Made by a program: the position numbers and the translations under genes. Below, piece after piece: positions 46,528 through 55,967 of a DNA stretch of 64,000 bases. The stretch covers positions 27,350 through 91,349 of the forward strand of contig CADAPC010000037.1 in the NCBI GenBank assembly GCA_902789725.1. Direction: 5' to 3'. Within the stretch, counting starts at the first letter, position 1. Every line of letters starts with the position of its first letter. This stretch comes from an uncultured Bacteroidales bacterium (GTDB lineage Bacteria; Bacteroidota; Bacteroidia; Bacteroidales; Bacteroidaceae). The notes under the pieces are model-generated. The model did not search any database. It was not told the origin of the DNA and was given only the letters and a program-made list of their open reading frames with translations.

Positions 46528-46561
46528 CGTTAGCAAAGGTAAGGCTTTATATGGAGACAAA

Positions 46562-46601
46562 CAAGGGATTTGAAGATTTTTTTCCTCAAATCCCTTGCTT
46601 T
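46562..46601. terminator. Hairpin terminator after htrA
   Basis: CAAGGGATTTG (46562-46572) and CAAATCCCTTG (46587-46597) form a perfect 11-bp stem. TTTTT follows on the plus side and TTTGT on the minus side. It separates htrA from the candidate RNA. Confidence 0.7.
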
Positions 46602-46617
46602 TTAACATTCGGAGACC

Positions 46618-48156
46618 TTATTCACCCAAATATATGGCGAAAGACATCGGTTTTCCTGCTGGAGTCTTGCCCCAAATCCATAGAGTCTGCTCATCGCTTG
46701 CCTGAGCTTCGCGGAAGACTGACTCCATGTCCGAAGCCGACTTGATGTTCTGGTTGTTGGCCTTGAGGATGATGAAACCTTCTGGCACACCTGCTTCTTT
46801 AAGATAGCCGCTCTTCAGTTTCTCCACTTGTACACCATAGGATAGATGCAGCGTCTTCTTCTGGTTCTCGGTCAGTGCCTTAAATTCTGCACCCAAAGCA
46901 TCCACCTTCTGAGTTTTGACCACATTGGTGCTGCCCTTAGCATTACGGAAGGTGATGGTTGTGGTCTTTTCCTTTTTGTCGCGAATGTAACCAATCTGCG
47001 CCTTGTCGCCAGGGTGATACTTCGTAGTGGCTTCCTGCAACTCTGACATCTTCGTTACATTCTTTCCATCAACCGACACAATCACGTCGCCTGCTTTAAT
47101 GCCAGCCTCTTCAGCTGCACCGTCTTCGCTTACTTCAGCCACATAAACACCATCGTTCGTACCGAAGTCGGCTGTGAACTTTTCGTCGTCATGCTTTTTA
47201 GCATCAATATAGTCGTGGAGTGTCATACCGCTGATGCCAATCATGGCACGTTGTACAGTTCCATAGGCTTGGAGATCCGACACCACCTTTTTCATAATGG
47301 TGGTTGGGATGGCAAAACCATAGCCTGTGAAGGAACCTGTTTGCGAATAGAGCATAGCGTTGATACCCACCAATTCGCCGCGTGTGTTGACCAATGCGCC
47401 ACCAGAGTTTCCCTGATTGATAGCGGCATCCGTCTGAATGAACGACTCGATGCCATTCTTGTGAGCGCCTATGTTACGAGCCTTGGCCGAAACGATACCT
47501 GCTGTCACTGTTGAAGTAAGATTGAACGGATTGCCCACCGCGAGCACCCATTCACCTACTTTCAGTTGTTCCGAGTCACCAATCACGATGGCAGACAGCC
47601 CATTTGCCTCAATCTTCAGCAGGGCCAAGTCAGTGTCGGCATCTGTGCCAATAACACGAGCCGTAAACTCGCGGTTGTCATTCAGCGTGATGGTGATGTC
47701 ATCAGCATTTTCCACCACATGGTTATTTGTCACGATGTAGCCGTCTTCAGAAATGATTACACCCGAACCAGCGGCCTCGCGCTTCGGAGTTTCAACCTGA
47801 CGGCGCTGAGTGCCACCATTGCCTCGACCGAAGAAATCTCCGAAGAAATCCTCAAATGGGTCTCTGTATTCAATGGTTTGAGTTCTTCCCTTCTGCACAA
47901 CCTTTATGTAAACCACAGCGTTGCACGCCTTTTCTGCAGCTTCGGTCAAATCAACAGGCTGGGCTGCTGGAGTCGTTGCGCTGGTGTAATGCATCATGCT
48001 CGATTTTCCCTCTGCTTTGGACTCATCGTACGAGAAAGAGGGTAATACTGCACTTGCCGATTTCTGAGAGAGAGAATAGGCAAAAGCACCTGTCAATCCT
48101 GAGAAAAAAGCCACACATGCCAGTGTGCCCCAAAATCTTTTTGTTGTCTGTTTCAT
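46618..48156 (-). CDS. htrA: Periplasmic HtrA/DegP-type serine protease
   Basis: 512 residues. An N-terminal signal/anchor (about 10-30) precedes the S1C protease domain with His in TNNHVVENA, Asp in DADTDLALLKI and Ser in GNSGGALVNT. Two PDZ domains follow (about 295-400 and 410-505). DegP/DegQ-type proteases degrade or refold misfolded envelope proteins. It is a single gene with its own promoter and terminator. The second PDZ domain ends in an unusual TLWIWGKTPAGKPMSFAIYLGE, near normal for Bacteroidetes. Confidence 0.95.
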   Translation of the reverse strand: MKQTTKRFWGTLACVAFFSGLTGAFAYSLSQKSASAVLPSFSYDESKAEGKSSMMHYTSATTPAAQPVDLTEAAEKACNAVVYIKVVQKGRTQTIEYRDPFEDFFGDFFGRGNGGTQRRQVETPKREAAGSGVIISEDGYIVTNNHVVENADDITITLNDNREFTARVIGTDADTDLALLKIEANGLSAIVIGDSEQLKVGEWVLAVGNPFNLTSTVTAGIVSAKARNIGAHKNGIESFIQTDAAINQGNSGGALVNTRGELVGINAMLYSQTGSFTGYGFAIPTTIMKKVVSDLQAYGTVQRAMIGISGMTLHDYIDAKKHDDEKFTADFGTNDGVYVAEVSEDGAAEEAGIKAGDVIVSVDGKNVTKMSELQEATTKYHPGDKAQIGYIRDKKEKTTTITFRNAKGSTNVVKTQKVDALGAEFKALTENQKKTLHLSYGVQVEKLKSGYLKEAGVPEGFIILKANNQNIKSASDMESVFREAQASDEQTLWIWGKTPAGKPMSFAIYLGE

Positions 48157-48274
48157 AGTTTTGTTTAATTTGCTTTAGTTATGTTTTTATTATTTAGATT
48201 CCTTCCATCGAACCAACACACTTCTTTGCGCCTTTGTAGAATGTCAACTTTCCGAGTGCTGCTCGATTTTTGTG

Positions 48275-48305
48275 CAAAATAACGACAAATTCACGTCATT
48301 ACAAA
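48275..48305 (-). promoter_or_regulatory. htrA promoter
   Basis: On the minus strand TTTG (plus 48302-48305), 19 bases, TTATTTTG (plus 48275-48282), close to the consensus. The leader is about 110 bases. Confidence 0.6.
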
Positions 48306-48653
48306 ACATTTTTCCCATCTTTTTCACTTCCTTTGAGTTAGTTTAACATATCATCATGAACCGTTAACACCGATTAAGGGAAAGTCTTAAATTTTTCACA
48401 CTTAATTAACACATCAGCGTTAAGGAAGTAGCATTTTCACAACTCATGAGCATAGAAAGCATCAACAGCATGTGAGAAGCCTACGAAAAAAGCACGGCTA
48501 ATTGCCTGTAGCAGAAAACGGAATGTTATACCTTTCTTATAAAGAAAAACTAAATCCTAAAATCCGCAACTAATAGTCCCGTGGACTAATTTTTCTGTTA
48601 GGTGTTGCCTTTGCAGGCCTTTTTGCCACTATATCCGTAATAATGTATGGTTT
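48306..48653. other. Gene-free stretch between htrA and the defence operon
   Basis: AT-rich and without a supported gene. It contains a small stem TAGTCC/GGACTA (48574-48588) followed by T-run on the plus side, and a second GCCT/AGGC hairpin with TTTTT (48607-48622). Both would act as plus-strand terminators, though no plus-strand gene precedes them. It probably marks the edge of the acquired operon. Confidence 0.4.
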
Positions 48654-48953
48654 TTACACCCACCTTCCCCTTACCCCGTTAAGCATTACAGGGGCTTTAT
48701 GCCACTTATCCACCCTCAAAGTAGGAATCTCAGCCGTCTTAGACACTACTATGTGATCTATTTGTGTCGTTCCATTTGTTGTCTTTAACATGACATCATC
48801 CATCACATAGTATTCGTCTGGTAGCTGCATGAGTATATCATGGATTCTCATTTCACCTCGTTTACCCTTTTGTTGAGGTGAATTATACCACCAACCGAAT
48901 ATGGTCAGTGATATGATGGTAAAAATTAGAAGTATGGATAAGAATGATGACAT
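48654..48953 (-). CDS. Truncated NERD-domain (nuclease-related) membrane protein
   Basis: 99 residues. A membrane helix (about 5-22) is followed by the start of a NERD domain: KGKRGEMRIHDIL, then NGTTQIDHIVVS (about 60-71), with the Glu and Asp typical of the restriction-like fold. In complete proteins a GIFVIETKN-like strand carrying catalytic Lys follows. Here the sequence changes after HIVVSK into about 27 unrelated residues and stops. It is therefore likely inactive or a remnant. It starts 6 bases after the HTH-PLD gene and is the last gene of the operon, so the operon's original 3' end may have been cut off here. Confidence 0.65.
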   Translation of the reverse strand: MSSFLSILLIFTIISLTIFGWWYNSPQQKGKRGEMRIHDILMQLPDEYYVMDDVMLKTTNGTTQIDHIVVSKTAEIPTLRVDKWHKAPVMLNGVRGRWV

Positions 48954-48959
48954 ATCCTG

Positions 48960-49730
48960 TTAGCCGAATCTTTCTTTAAGCTCTTTGTCTAATTCTTTCG
49001 CTTTTGTAGCGAACCTTTTCCAGGATGTTTTAAGAATTCCCGGGGCGTTCCATACCTTGTCAAAGTGTTGTAGTGGTGACTGTATCAGGTCAGCACCCCA
49101 CAGCAGCAATCCTGCTTCATGATTTCTGTTACCGCTTGTACGTTTGCCTATGGCTGCATCCGTGATATTAGCCGAACCGACATACGCGCATTCATCATCA
49201 AAGATGAATACCTTCATGTGGTTATGCTCGTTGCAGCGTAACTCGAAAAGAGGATTCTCCAGAAGTTGAGGACAGTTTTCCTTGGCATAAAGATAGAACC
49301 CAAAGGGTTTCATACAAACTACTTGTACATGAACTCCACGCTCAACCAGTGACAGGAAAAAATCGCATAAGCGATGTGTTTCAGTTGTACCATCAGACTC
49401 AACGGCCACGCTGAAGTTTTTGAGGTTTGCCGTTGCTATTTTCAAACTGTGCTTCACTTCTGCCATCAACTTGAATACCTGTGTGTAATGCTCTTCGTCA
49501 GCTACATAGGAAACTCTATCCTCAATTTGAGACACTTCATACATGGGCCTTTTCTCTTCTTCATTGATTAAGCCCAAATCTTCTAATGCCTGAAAAGGAA
49601 TACGCCACCCGCTTTTGGGGGCTTTGTGGGCAGTGAGAGTCCCTTTGTGAATAAGGTCGTATATCTCCTGCAATGTAAGCCCCGTAAGCCGGGCAGCATC
49701 TTTGGTTCCTATGTATTTGTTTTGTGGCAT
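48960..49730 (-). CDS. HTH-PLD nuclease-like protein
   Basis: 256 residues. The N-terminus (about 4-50: IGTKDAARLTGLTLQEIYDLIHKG...GWRIP) is an excisionase/MerR-like helix-turn-helix. The rest is a phospholipase D-type domain with one HKD motif: H171-M-K173-x4-D178 and GSAN (185-188). PLD nucleases with a single motif act as dimers (as in BfiI or Nuc). It is probably a DNA endonuclease guided by its HTH. It lies 17 bases downstream of res and 6 bases upstream of the NERD remnant, so it is part of the defence operon. Confidence 0.78.
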   Translation of the reverse strand: MPQNKYIGTKDAARLTGLTLQEIYDLIHKGTLTAHKAPKSGWRIPFQALEDLGLINEEEKRPMYEVSQIEDRVSYVADEEHYTQVFKLMAEVKHSLKIATANLKNFSVAVESDGTTETHRLCDFFLSLVERGVHVQVVCMKPFGFYLYAKENCPQLLENPLFELRCNEHNHMKVFIFDDECAYVGSANITDAAIGKRTSGNRNHEAGLLLWGADLIQSPLQHFDKVWNAPGILKTSWKRFATKAKELDKELKERFG

Positions 49731-49747
49731 AAACTAAAAGCTAACGA

Positions 49748-52700
49748 CTAATCTAAGCTGTTGATGACATTCAACATCGTATCATAGTCCGTTATCTCAT
49801 GGTAACGAACCTTGCTTGTTGAAACACTGTTGAAGAGCTTCTTGGCGCACTCTATCTTTGCCATTTCAGCTCCTTTCAGGTTCATAGAGAGCATACTGCC
49901 TTTGGTCTCTGCCACGAAGAAGACGTGCTTCACACCCATATTGTCATTGAAGGCAATAGCCCAGTCAGGAGCATACTTGCCCACTGGCGTAGGTATTTGG
50001 AAGCTACGAGGCAGACGGGCATAGACGCATACCTCATCCGCTTTGTCAAGAGCTTCGGCAAACTTGCGTTCACCCTTACTGTCTGTAAACACATAGTCCA
50101 GGATATGCTTCTTCGCCTCGTAAGCCTTTTCCACAGGCTGGCGACTCTTCTCTTTCGTGAAGATGCTGGCATCATACTGTTGCTCGGTACGGTTATAGGC
50201 AATATGTTCTACAATCATCGTGGCTTTCTGGTCTTTTATCAGGCGTACCATGTTTCGGATAAACTCTTCGGGGTTGTTCTTGAACTTATATAGTTGGTTC
50301 AAGCTGATTCCCTTCAAGATTCGTACAACAGTACGCCTTGTAAGCGTAGCGCCTTTGGCTATCTCGCCCACAAGGTCGTATGGCACATCACTTGTTGATA
50401 CTTCCTTCATGGTCTGTGTTCGTGTATGCTGGTCACCAGTGAAATCAAGGTCATCCGTTCCCTGTTCACCTGTTGTCACCACATACTTCAGTTCGGTGAC
50501 GCGCAGATTCTTGTTGATAGAAGCTACTGCTTTTTGTATCAACTCCTCACTATCATAGTGAACGGTATAGACATACCGATGGTTGATTTCCTCCCACAGC
50601 CTCTTGAACTCATTCTTGCTGGCATTGTCGTTCAGATGATCGTTGACGGCCTCTGCCGACTCATTGGCATTCTCAATCATGTCATCAAGGGCTGATGGGT
50701 CGAAGATGCCCTGTACCAACTTATGCACCTGCTCACTGATAGGAGCCAGTTTCTTGCTCATTGGTGCGAGGTTGTCTGTGCGCAGGTCTTCGTGATAAGA
50801 CTGCTGAATGTTGCCTTTATCATCCACATAGTCATTCTCAAACAGATAGTTGACAATGGCAGATGCCTCCATTGCCGAGATTTCATGTACTTCTTCTCCA
50901 ACCTTGAACTTTCTGCCTTCAAAGTATGCCACGGTAGCCAACGTAGGACGTTCACGCAATGCCTCGCGTGTCTCTTTCTGCAACGCATCAACAAAAGTGC
51001 TATAGCTCTCGTTGGCTATAACCGTCAAAGCATTGATGTCATGCACGGCTTCGCCCAGACATTCAGCATCCATGCGAACACCTTGTTGGTCAACACAGAT
51101 ACGCAGTCCACGTCCTACCTCCTGACGCTTGGCTGTCGCACTGCTGGCATGGCGAAGTGTACATATCTGGAATACATTGGGGTTGTCCCATCCTTCACGC
51201 AGAGCGGAATGAGAGAAGATGAAACGTGTCGGCTCATCAAAACTCAGCAACCGCTCCTTATTCTTCAGAATCAAATCGTAGGCCGATATATCCGAAGAGA
51301 AGTCTTCACCTCGCTTCACAACACTGTCGATGGCGTGGCCTTTCTTGTCGATAGAGAAGTAGCCATTGTGTACTTGGTCTGCCGTGAAGCGTTTCAGATA
51401 ACGCTGGTAGTCATCTTCAAAGAGTGAAAGATTCTCATTCAGGAAACGGGTATATTCTTCTTCAAACACATTCCAAAGAAAACCTTTTACCACTTCACCT
51501 TGTTCATCATAGCCCTTGTAGTTGGCTACTTCGTCGATAAAGAAGAGCGAGAGAGTCTTAATGCCCTGCTTGAAGAGCGTCGCTTCTTTCTCAAAGTGTG
51601 AACGGATGGTTTCTCTTACCTGAATGCGCTGAATCTGCTGTTCAGACACATCGCCCATCACCTCACCCTTGCGCAGCGTGTCACCGTTCATGAAATAGAC
51701 GGTGTTAGTCAAAGGGTTGATGTCGGTAATGATAAAATCCTTGTAAGCAGGAAGTCCCGATGCATCATAAAGTGAATCGTTCTGCCCGAACTTGCAGATT
51801 TGCCTACGGGTGTTGCTTGCACCCTTTACTTCAATCTCCAGCCTTACTTCTGGAGCCTTATTCTTCGAGAGAACAATGCTGTCAAAGTAGATATAACTCT
51901 GGTTGCCTAATAGGTTTTGCAGGGTGATACCCTTCACCTGAATCTTCTTCACCAAGCGTTGGCGGTAGGCATCGAAGGCATCCAGTGCATAGACGCAGTT
52001 GTGTGATGTCTTATGTGTGGCCGAGTAGTTCAGCACAAACAGCGGCTTGAAGTTCTTCAGCGCACGTTGTGTGGCTGCACCTTCCATCTTCTGTGGCTCG
52101 TCCATGATGATAATAGGGCGATTGGCGGCAATCACATCGATAGGACGGCGGCTCTGGAAATCATCACGCTTGGAATAGATGATACGGCTCTCCTTGTTGG
52201 CGGCACCTTCCTTGAAGGAGGTGTTGAAGGCTTGCACGTTGATAATCATCACATTGATACTGGCATCACTGCTGAATGAGTCAATCTGCGTCAGGTTGCC
52301 ACTGTTGTAGATGAAGTAACGGGCTTTCTTGCCATACTGTTCCATGAAGTGGTCTTCCAACATCGTGAAGCTCTTATACACACCTTCACGAATGGCGATG
52401 CTTGGCACCACGACGATGAACTTCGACCAGCCATAGCGTTTGTTCAACTCGAACATCGTCTTGATATAGACGTATGTCTTACCAGTACCCGTTTCCATCT
52501 CTATATCGAGCGAACATGCACCCAGACCGTCAGGCAGACTTAGTTTCGATGATTTGGGAATATTGCCGATGGCTTGTTGCTGCTGTATATTGGCAAGCAA
52601 CTGATGACCCTGCAACTCCACATCGTTGTTGCGCCAACCCACATACTCTTCCTCAAACGTAATCTGTCCCTTACGCTTGCCGAGGTCACGACGGTACTGT

Positions 52701-52792
52701 GCATTTGTCTTTGAGGGCTGTCCTGCAAACACGTTCACAGTCTGCTCCACAGCATCCGTCTGGTATTGTTGTATCTTGAATTTGAACTTCAT
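49748..52792 (-). CDS. Type III restriction enzyme Res subunit
   Basis: 1014 residues. SF2 helicase motifs: Walker A METGTGKT (99-106), MDEPQKM as motif II, NYSATHKT as motif III, and the VGRGLRI-type motif VI. The C-terminal PD-(D/E)XK nuclease has P942-D943 and E962-x-K964 (AETKG), so it looks cleavage-competent. Type III Res uses ATP to move along DNA and cuts 25-27 bases from a recognition site when the Mod-recognised sites are unmodified. It overlaps the AlbA_2 gene by four bases. Its usual partner mod is two genes upstream and not adjacent. Confidence 0.92.
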   Translation of the reverse strand: MKFKFKIQQYQTDAVEQTVNVFAGQPSKTNAQYRRDLGKRKGQITFEEEYVGWRNNDVELQGHQLLANIQQQQAIGNIPKSSKLSLPDGLGACSLDIEMETGTGKTYVYIKTMFELNKRYGWSKFIVVVPSIAIREGVYKSFTMLEDHFMEQYGKKARYFIYNSGNLTQIDSFSSDASINVMIINVQAFNTSFKEGAANKESRIIYSKRDDFQSRRPIDVIAANRPIIIMDEPQKMEGAATQRALKNFKPLFVLNYSATHKTSHNCVYALDAFDAYRQRLVKKIQVKGITLQNLLGNQSYIYFDSIVLSKNKAPEVRLEIEVKGASNTRRQICKFGQNDSLYDASGLPAYKDFIITDINPLTNTVYFMNGDTLRKGEVMGDVSEQQIQRIQVRETIRSHFEKEATLFKQGIKTLSLFFIDEVANYKGYDEQGEVVKGFLWNVFEEEYTRFLNENLSLFEDDYQRYLKRFTADQVHNGYFSIDKKGHAIDSVVKRGEDFSSDISAYDLILKNKERLLSFDEPTRFIFSHSALREGWDNPNVFQICTLRHASSATAKRQEVGRGLRICVDQQGVRMDAECLGEAVHDINALTVIANESYSTFVDALQKETREALRERPTLATVAYFEGRKFKVGEEVHEISAMEASAIVNYLFENDYVDDKGNIQQSYHEDLRTDNLAPMSKKLAPISEQVHKLVQGIFDPSALDDMIENANESAEAVNDHLNDNASKNEFKRLWEEINHRYVYTVHYDSEELIQKAVASINKNLRVTELKYVVTTGEQGTDDLDFTGDQHTRTQTMKEVSTSDVPYDLVGEIAKGATLTRRTVVRILKGISLNQLYKFKNNPEEFIRNMVRLIKDQKATMIVEHIAYNRTEQQYDASIFTKEKSRQPVEKAYEAKKHILDYVFTDSKGERKFAEALDKADEVCVYARLPRSFQIPTPVGKYAPDWAIAFNDNMGVKHVFFVAETKGSMLSMNLKGAEMAKIECAKKLFNSVSTSKVRYHEITDYDTMLNVINSLD

Positions 52793-54639
52793 ACGTTTGC
52801 CTCCTTTTGTTTTGCTCTATATTTTTGGCGAGGGTGATGGGGGATATCATACATCTTTTCTATGACATCAGCAAGTTTTGGCAATACATGATTTTTAACG
52901 TAATTCACATCTCTGCCTATTCTGGCAGCAATGACTTCTGCCGTCACCCATTCTGAACAAACTTCCCTTATCTTTTCTTTAAGTTGTTCATTAGTATAAC
53001 GTTTTGGAAGAGCAACATTAGAATCCGGAAGAGCAACATTAGGATCCGGAAGAACAACATTAGGATCTCTAAGTCCTGTATTAAGTCCAACATTGGCATC
53101 TAAAAGAGCAACATTAGAATCCGGAAGTTCTACATTAAGTCCAAAAACATGGTACCTCGTTCCTCTTCCATGACCAGAAGATTCAAGCAAATGCGCTGCA
53201 CACATTTGTCCTAACATCTTCGTGATATCGGCCTTATGCATATTCAAAGCATATTGCAGTCGCTCATTGGTAATTTCTTCTTCAGAACAAGCTAATGCCA
53301 ACGTCAAAAGTTGCTCATGCGGAATACTGGCTATCTTATCTCCATATAGTTTAGACAGCTCCTCATTAACAGATTCATCCAAGAGAGACTCCATCGACAG
53401 AGTCAGTACAACCTTATTGGGTCTCTTTTTTTCTACTAGATAGGGACGTTTCCAATTCAGTTCTTCCCATCCGCGGATAATCTTATCGACACCGCTTCCA
53501 GCCTTCTCTGCAGAGCCAAGGAATGTGAACATCGTCTGCAGATACTTATTTCTACAAATGCTTTCCCCGCCTTGGTAGTATTGCTTAATCGAAATCAGCA
53601 TAATGCCAGGATTCGAGAATACCATTTTATTGGGGTATTTATAAATGTTCAGCGAAGCATTCTCCGTATAGTCGGCATGTACCAGTGCATTAGCCAATGC
53701 CTCTCTGACTGCCACATGGGCAGGTGTTTCAGTTCTCCGTTGATTGCCTTCCAGTTGGAAAGGCTTCGGCAGGAAGTTCTGAAGAATAGGCAGCACCCGA
53801 CTATAGAACTGGAACAGATTAGATTCCCAATTACCATCTGGACAGATACGGTTCACCCATCTGTCTTTCGGGTCTTGTATTTCCTGATAGTCAGGGAAGA
53901 AGTTTGGGTTCTCATCCATGATGGCACTATAGGTGCCAAACATCAATAGTCCTGCATATGTTAAACCATACTCTCCTGTTTTTCTATCTTTTCTAAAAAC
54001 GTTCAGTTTCTCTAAGAACCTATCTTCAGGTAATGCGTTCCACACATGGTCTGGGTTCCATTGCTCAAACCTGCGACGATACTGCTTGATAGAGCCCGCA
54101 TCCAAATCTTCCTTGCTGAAGTTTTTCAGTATTCTTCCATCTACAGGACTTGCCAGATTTGCATCCGCAAACATACTGTTCACTTCTTCACGCGAGCAAT
54201 GGTAATCACCATCAAGGTCACGTCGATAAGTGCCTGTATAGGGGTCAAGCCCACAATACACAGGTCTCAGACTCCTGTCAACTCTTGGAATATAGAAAAA
54301 CAGGAAATACACCCCATCAAATTTGATCGTCTGCACATCTTTCTCTTTCAACAAGGGAATGTTCACACTTTCCTTGCTGTGCATCCTATTGAAAAAGTCC
54401 TTTTCGTACTTCTTCGCTTGTTCTTCTGTCACCCCATCAAGATAGAAATGATCATCTTTCTCTTTAATTCCAAAGATGATTGCCCCACCATCCGTATTGG
54501 CAAACGAAGAATATGTTTCCCAAAACGAATGAGGAAATCCCCCTTTCGCAGACTTAAACTCCAAGTCACTCGACTCCTTATCTTGCAGCAACTTGTCTAA
54601 AACAGGTTGCAAGTCTTCATATTCGTATATTCGTTTCAT
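52789..54639 (-). CDS. AlbA_2/Schlafen-type ATP-binding protein with variable heptad repeats
   Basis: 616 residues from the ATG at 54639 (MKRIYEYEDLQPVL), chosen because earlier in-frame ATGs overlap the upstream gene or add residues outside the domain. The N-terminus is an AlbA_2 domain (about 14-130: ESSDLEFKSAKGGFP, FANTDGGAIIFGIKE). A HATPase_c_4-like region lies around 280-370 (HVAVREALANALVHADY, GSAEKAGSGVDKII). Winged-helix segments follow, then a 7-residue repeat region (LPDSNVA-like) and a final HTH-like part. Such proteins occur in phage-defence loci as ATP-dependent switch or RNA/DNA-binding factors. It is coupled to res (four-base overlap). Confidence 0.82.
   Translation of the reverse strand: MKRIYEYEDLQPVLDKLLQDKESSDLEFKSAKGGFPHSFWETYSSFANTDGGAIIFGIKEKDDHFYLDGVTEEQAKKYEKDFFNRMHSKESVNIPLLKEKDVQTIKFDGVYFLFFYIPRVDRSLRPVYCGLDPYTGTYRRDLDGDYHCSREEVNSMFADANLASPVDGRILKNFSKEDLDAGSIKQYRRRFEQWNPDHVWNALPEDRFLEKLNVFRKDRKTGEYGLTYAGLLMFGTYSAIMDENPNFFPDYQEIQDPKDRWVNRICPDGNWESNLFQFYSRVLPILQNFLPKPFQLEGNQRRTETPAHVAVREALANALVHADYTENASLNIYKYPNKMVFSNPGIMLISIKQYYQGGESICRNKYLQTMFTFLGSAEKAGSGVDKIIRGWEELNWKRPYLVEKKRPNKVVLTLSMESLLDESVNEELSKLYGDKIASIPHEQLLTLALACSEEEITNERLQYALNMHKADITKMLGQMCAAHLLESSGHGRGTRYHVFGLNVELPDSNVALLDANVGLNTGLRDPNVVLPDPNVALPDSNVALPKRYTNEQLKEKIREVCSEWVTAEVIAARIGRDVNYVKNHVLPKLADVIEKMYDIPHHPRQKYRAKQKEANV
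53006..53130 (-). repeat. 21-bp tandem repeats coding for LPDSNVA-type heptads
   Basis: Units of 21 bases such as GGAAGAGCAACATTAGAATC (one base short) occur at 53006-53026, 53027-53047 and 53048-53068, with two degenerate copies up to about 53130. They keep the frame, so the number of heptads in the AlbA_2 protein can change without a frameshift. Confidence 0.8.
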
Positions 54640-54673
54640 ATCTATATCTATTATCGCTTGCTTTAAACCTTTA

Positions 54674-55552
54674 TTAAGCATACTCAAAACGTAGGTGTGA
54701 AAGTCCAAACTTATCCCTAATGACATTCATGAATAAACACGTAGAACATCTAAACAAATATTTTCTTTCATCCTTAGTCAAAGATTTGTGTGGAAGATTA
54801 TTCTTCTTATTGATATAATGTCTAGTTTCTTTACGATTATTAGAAAGAGATATCAAATCCCTAATAGTATAATGTTGAAACAATTCCGTTAATTCAGGAA
54901 AGAAATCTTTAATTCGTTTGTCATCTTTACCATGATTATGCTTAAAAGGATACATAGCATTAATTATTTCCAAAGCCTTTCCAATTAACATAAATACATT
55001 AAGATTATCGGTAGTTAGAATTATATAGTAAAGGTGCATTAAGAACTTAATTTCTTCATCAAGATTGTCATATCTTTCAAGCATAATACGAATATCCTCT
55101 AATGGAGAAGAACCAATATTTGAATATCTGCTTATTCCCATGAAAGTAATTTGAACTAGCATCTTAGAGTCTTTATCGGCTTTTAGTTGCTTTAATAAAT
55201 CATTACAATTTGTTCTCCAACCTTGAGGTGCAGATTTATAATCAATATTATATTGATCCTTTAGATAGTCTATAAACTTTGGACTATTTAATGACGGTAA
55301 TCCACAGACAGGAATTAGTGTAGTTATTAACTCAACGATACTCTGTCCTGAGAGCCTGTAATCATTCATTTCATCTTCGCTGGAGAAGAGAGGCGAGGTA
55401 ATAAAAATTGCATAACTTGAACCACGTGGGTTGTTCTCATTGTGTATGTATTTATCAGATACAGTCCAGCCCTCATAATCAAAAGAATAAGGTTCGTAGT
55501 TATTGATACAAACGTCCATAGAATCTGTAGTAAAAGTAAGATGATGTTCCAT
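54674..55552 (-). CDS. Unknown protein with HEPN-like C-terminal region
   Basis: 292 residues with no family I recognise. The C-terminal part (about 165-285) is helical and contains R240-K-E-T-R-H245, an Rx4H motif like that of HEPN ribonucleases (Apea-like pattern: ALEII, then ..ISLSNNRKETRHYINK). If correct it would be an RNase effector. It sits 2 bases after the mod reading frame and 34 bases before albA_2, inside the operon. By eye its base composition is clearly more AT-rich than its neighbours, suggesting separate acquisition. Confidence 0.5.
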   Translation of the reverse strand: MEHHLTFTTDSMDVCINNYEPYSFDYEGWTVSDKYIHNENNPRGSSYAIFITSPLFSSEDEMNDYRLSGQSIVELITTLIPVCGLPSLNSPKFIDYLKDQYNIDYKSAPQGWRTNCNDLLKQLKADKDSKMLVQITFMGISRYSNIGSSPLEDIRIMLERYDNLDEEIKFLMHLYYIILTTDNLNVFMLIGKALEIINAMYPFKHNHGKDDKRIKDFFPELTELFQHYTIRDLISLSNNRKETRHYINKKNNLPHKSLTKDERKYLFRCSTCLFMNVIRDKFGLSHLRFEYA

Positions 55553-55554
55553 AA

Positions 55555-55967
55555 CTAAATAATTCTTCTTACGGTATCTTTACTATATTCTTCCCAGATT
55601 TGTTCGAAGTTGTCGGCGACCTGGTCGTTGGCGAGGCTGCTGTCACGCATTACGAAGTAATAGGGATGCTGACGGGCTATCTCGGTGATGGCTGTCTCAT
55701 TGACTTCTTCATCAAAGCAAGCCATCAGGTAGCCGTCGCTGACACTCCAGACCGTCTTGCCGGCAATGCTACGCTTTTCTATCTTGGCACTTAGTTCAAT
55801 GCCAAGTTCTATCATCGTCTGGAAAAGTAGGTCTTCCTCTGTGCGGTCGGGCTTGATGTTGTCGTCAAAGAGTTTATGCTCATTGAACTCTGATGGAGTA
55901 TAATAGACATCCTGCATGTTGCTACTGTCTAATTTAAGCACTCTGAAGCCAATATCTAAATTTACCC
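55555..55967 (-). pseudogene. C-terminal part of type III Mod, out of frame in this sequence
   Basis: 136 codons read VNLDIGFRVLKLDSSNMQDVYY and continue through DRTEEDLLFQTMIELG, IAGKTVWSVSDGYLMACFD and DSSLANDQVADNFEQIW, which is the usual end of type III Mod subunits. They lie one base out of frame with the upstream part, because of the G9 tract. With G8 (or any G8+3n) the two parts join into a 618-residue protein. Its stop lies 2 bases before the HEPN-like gene. Confidence 0.85.
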
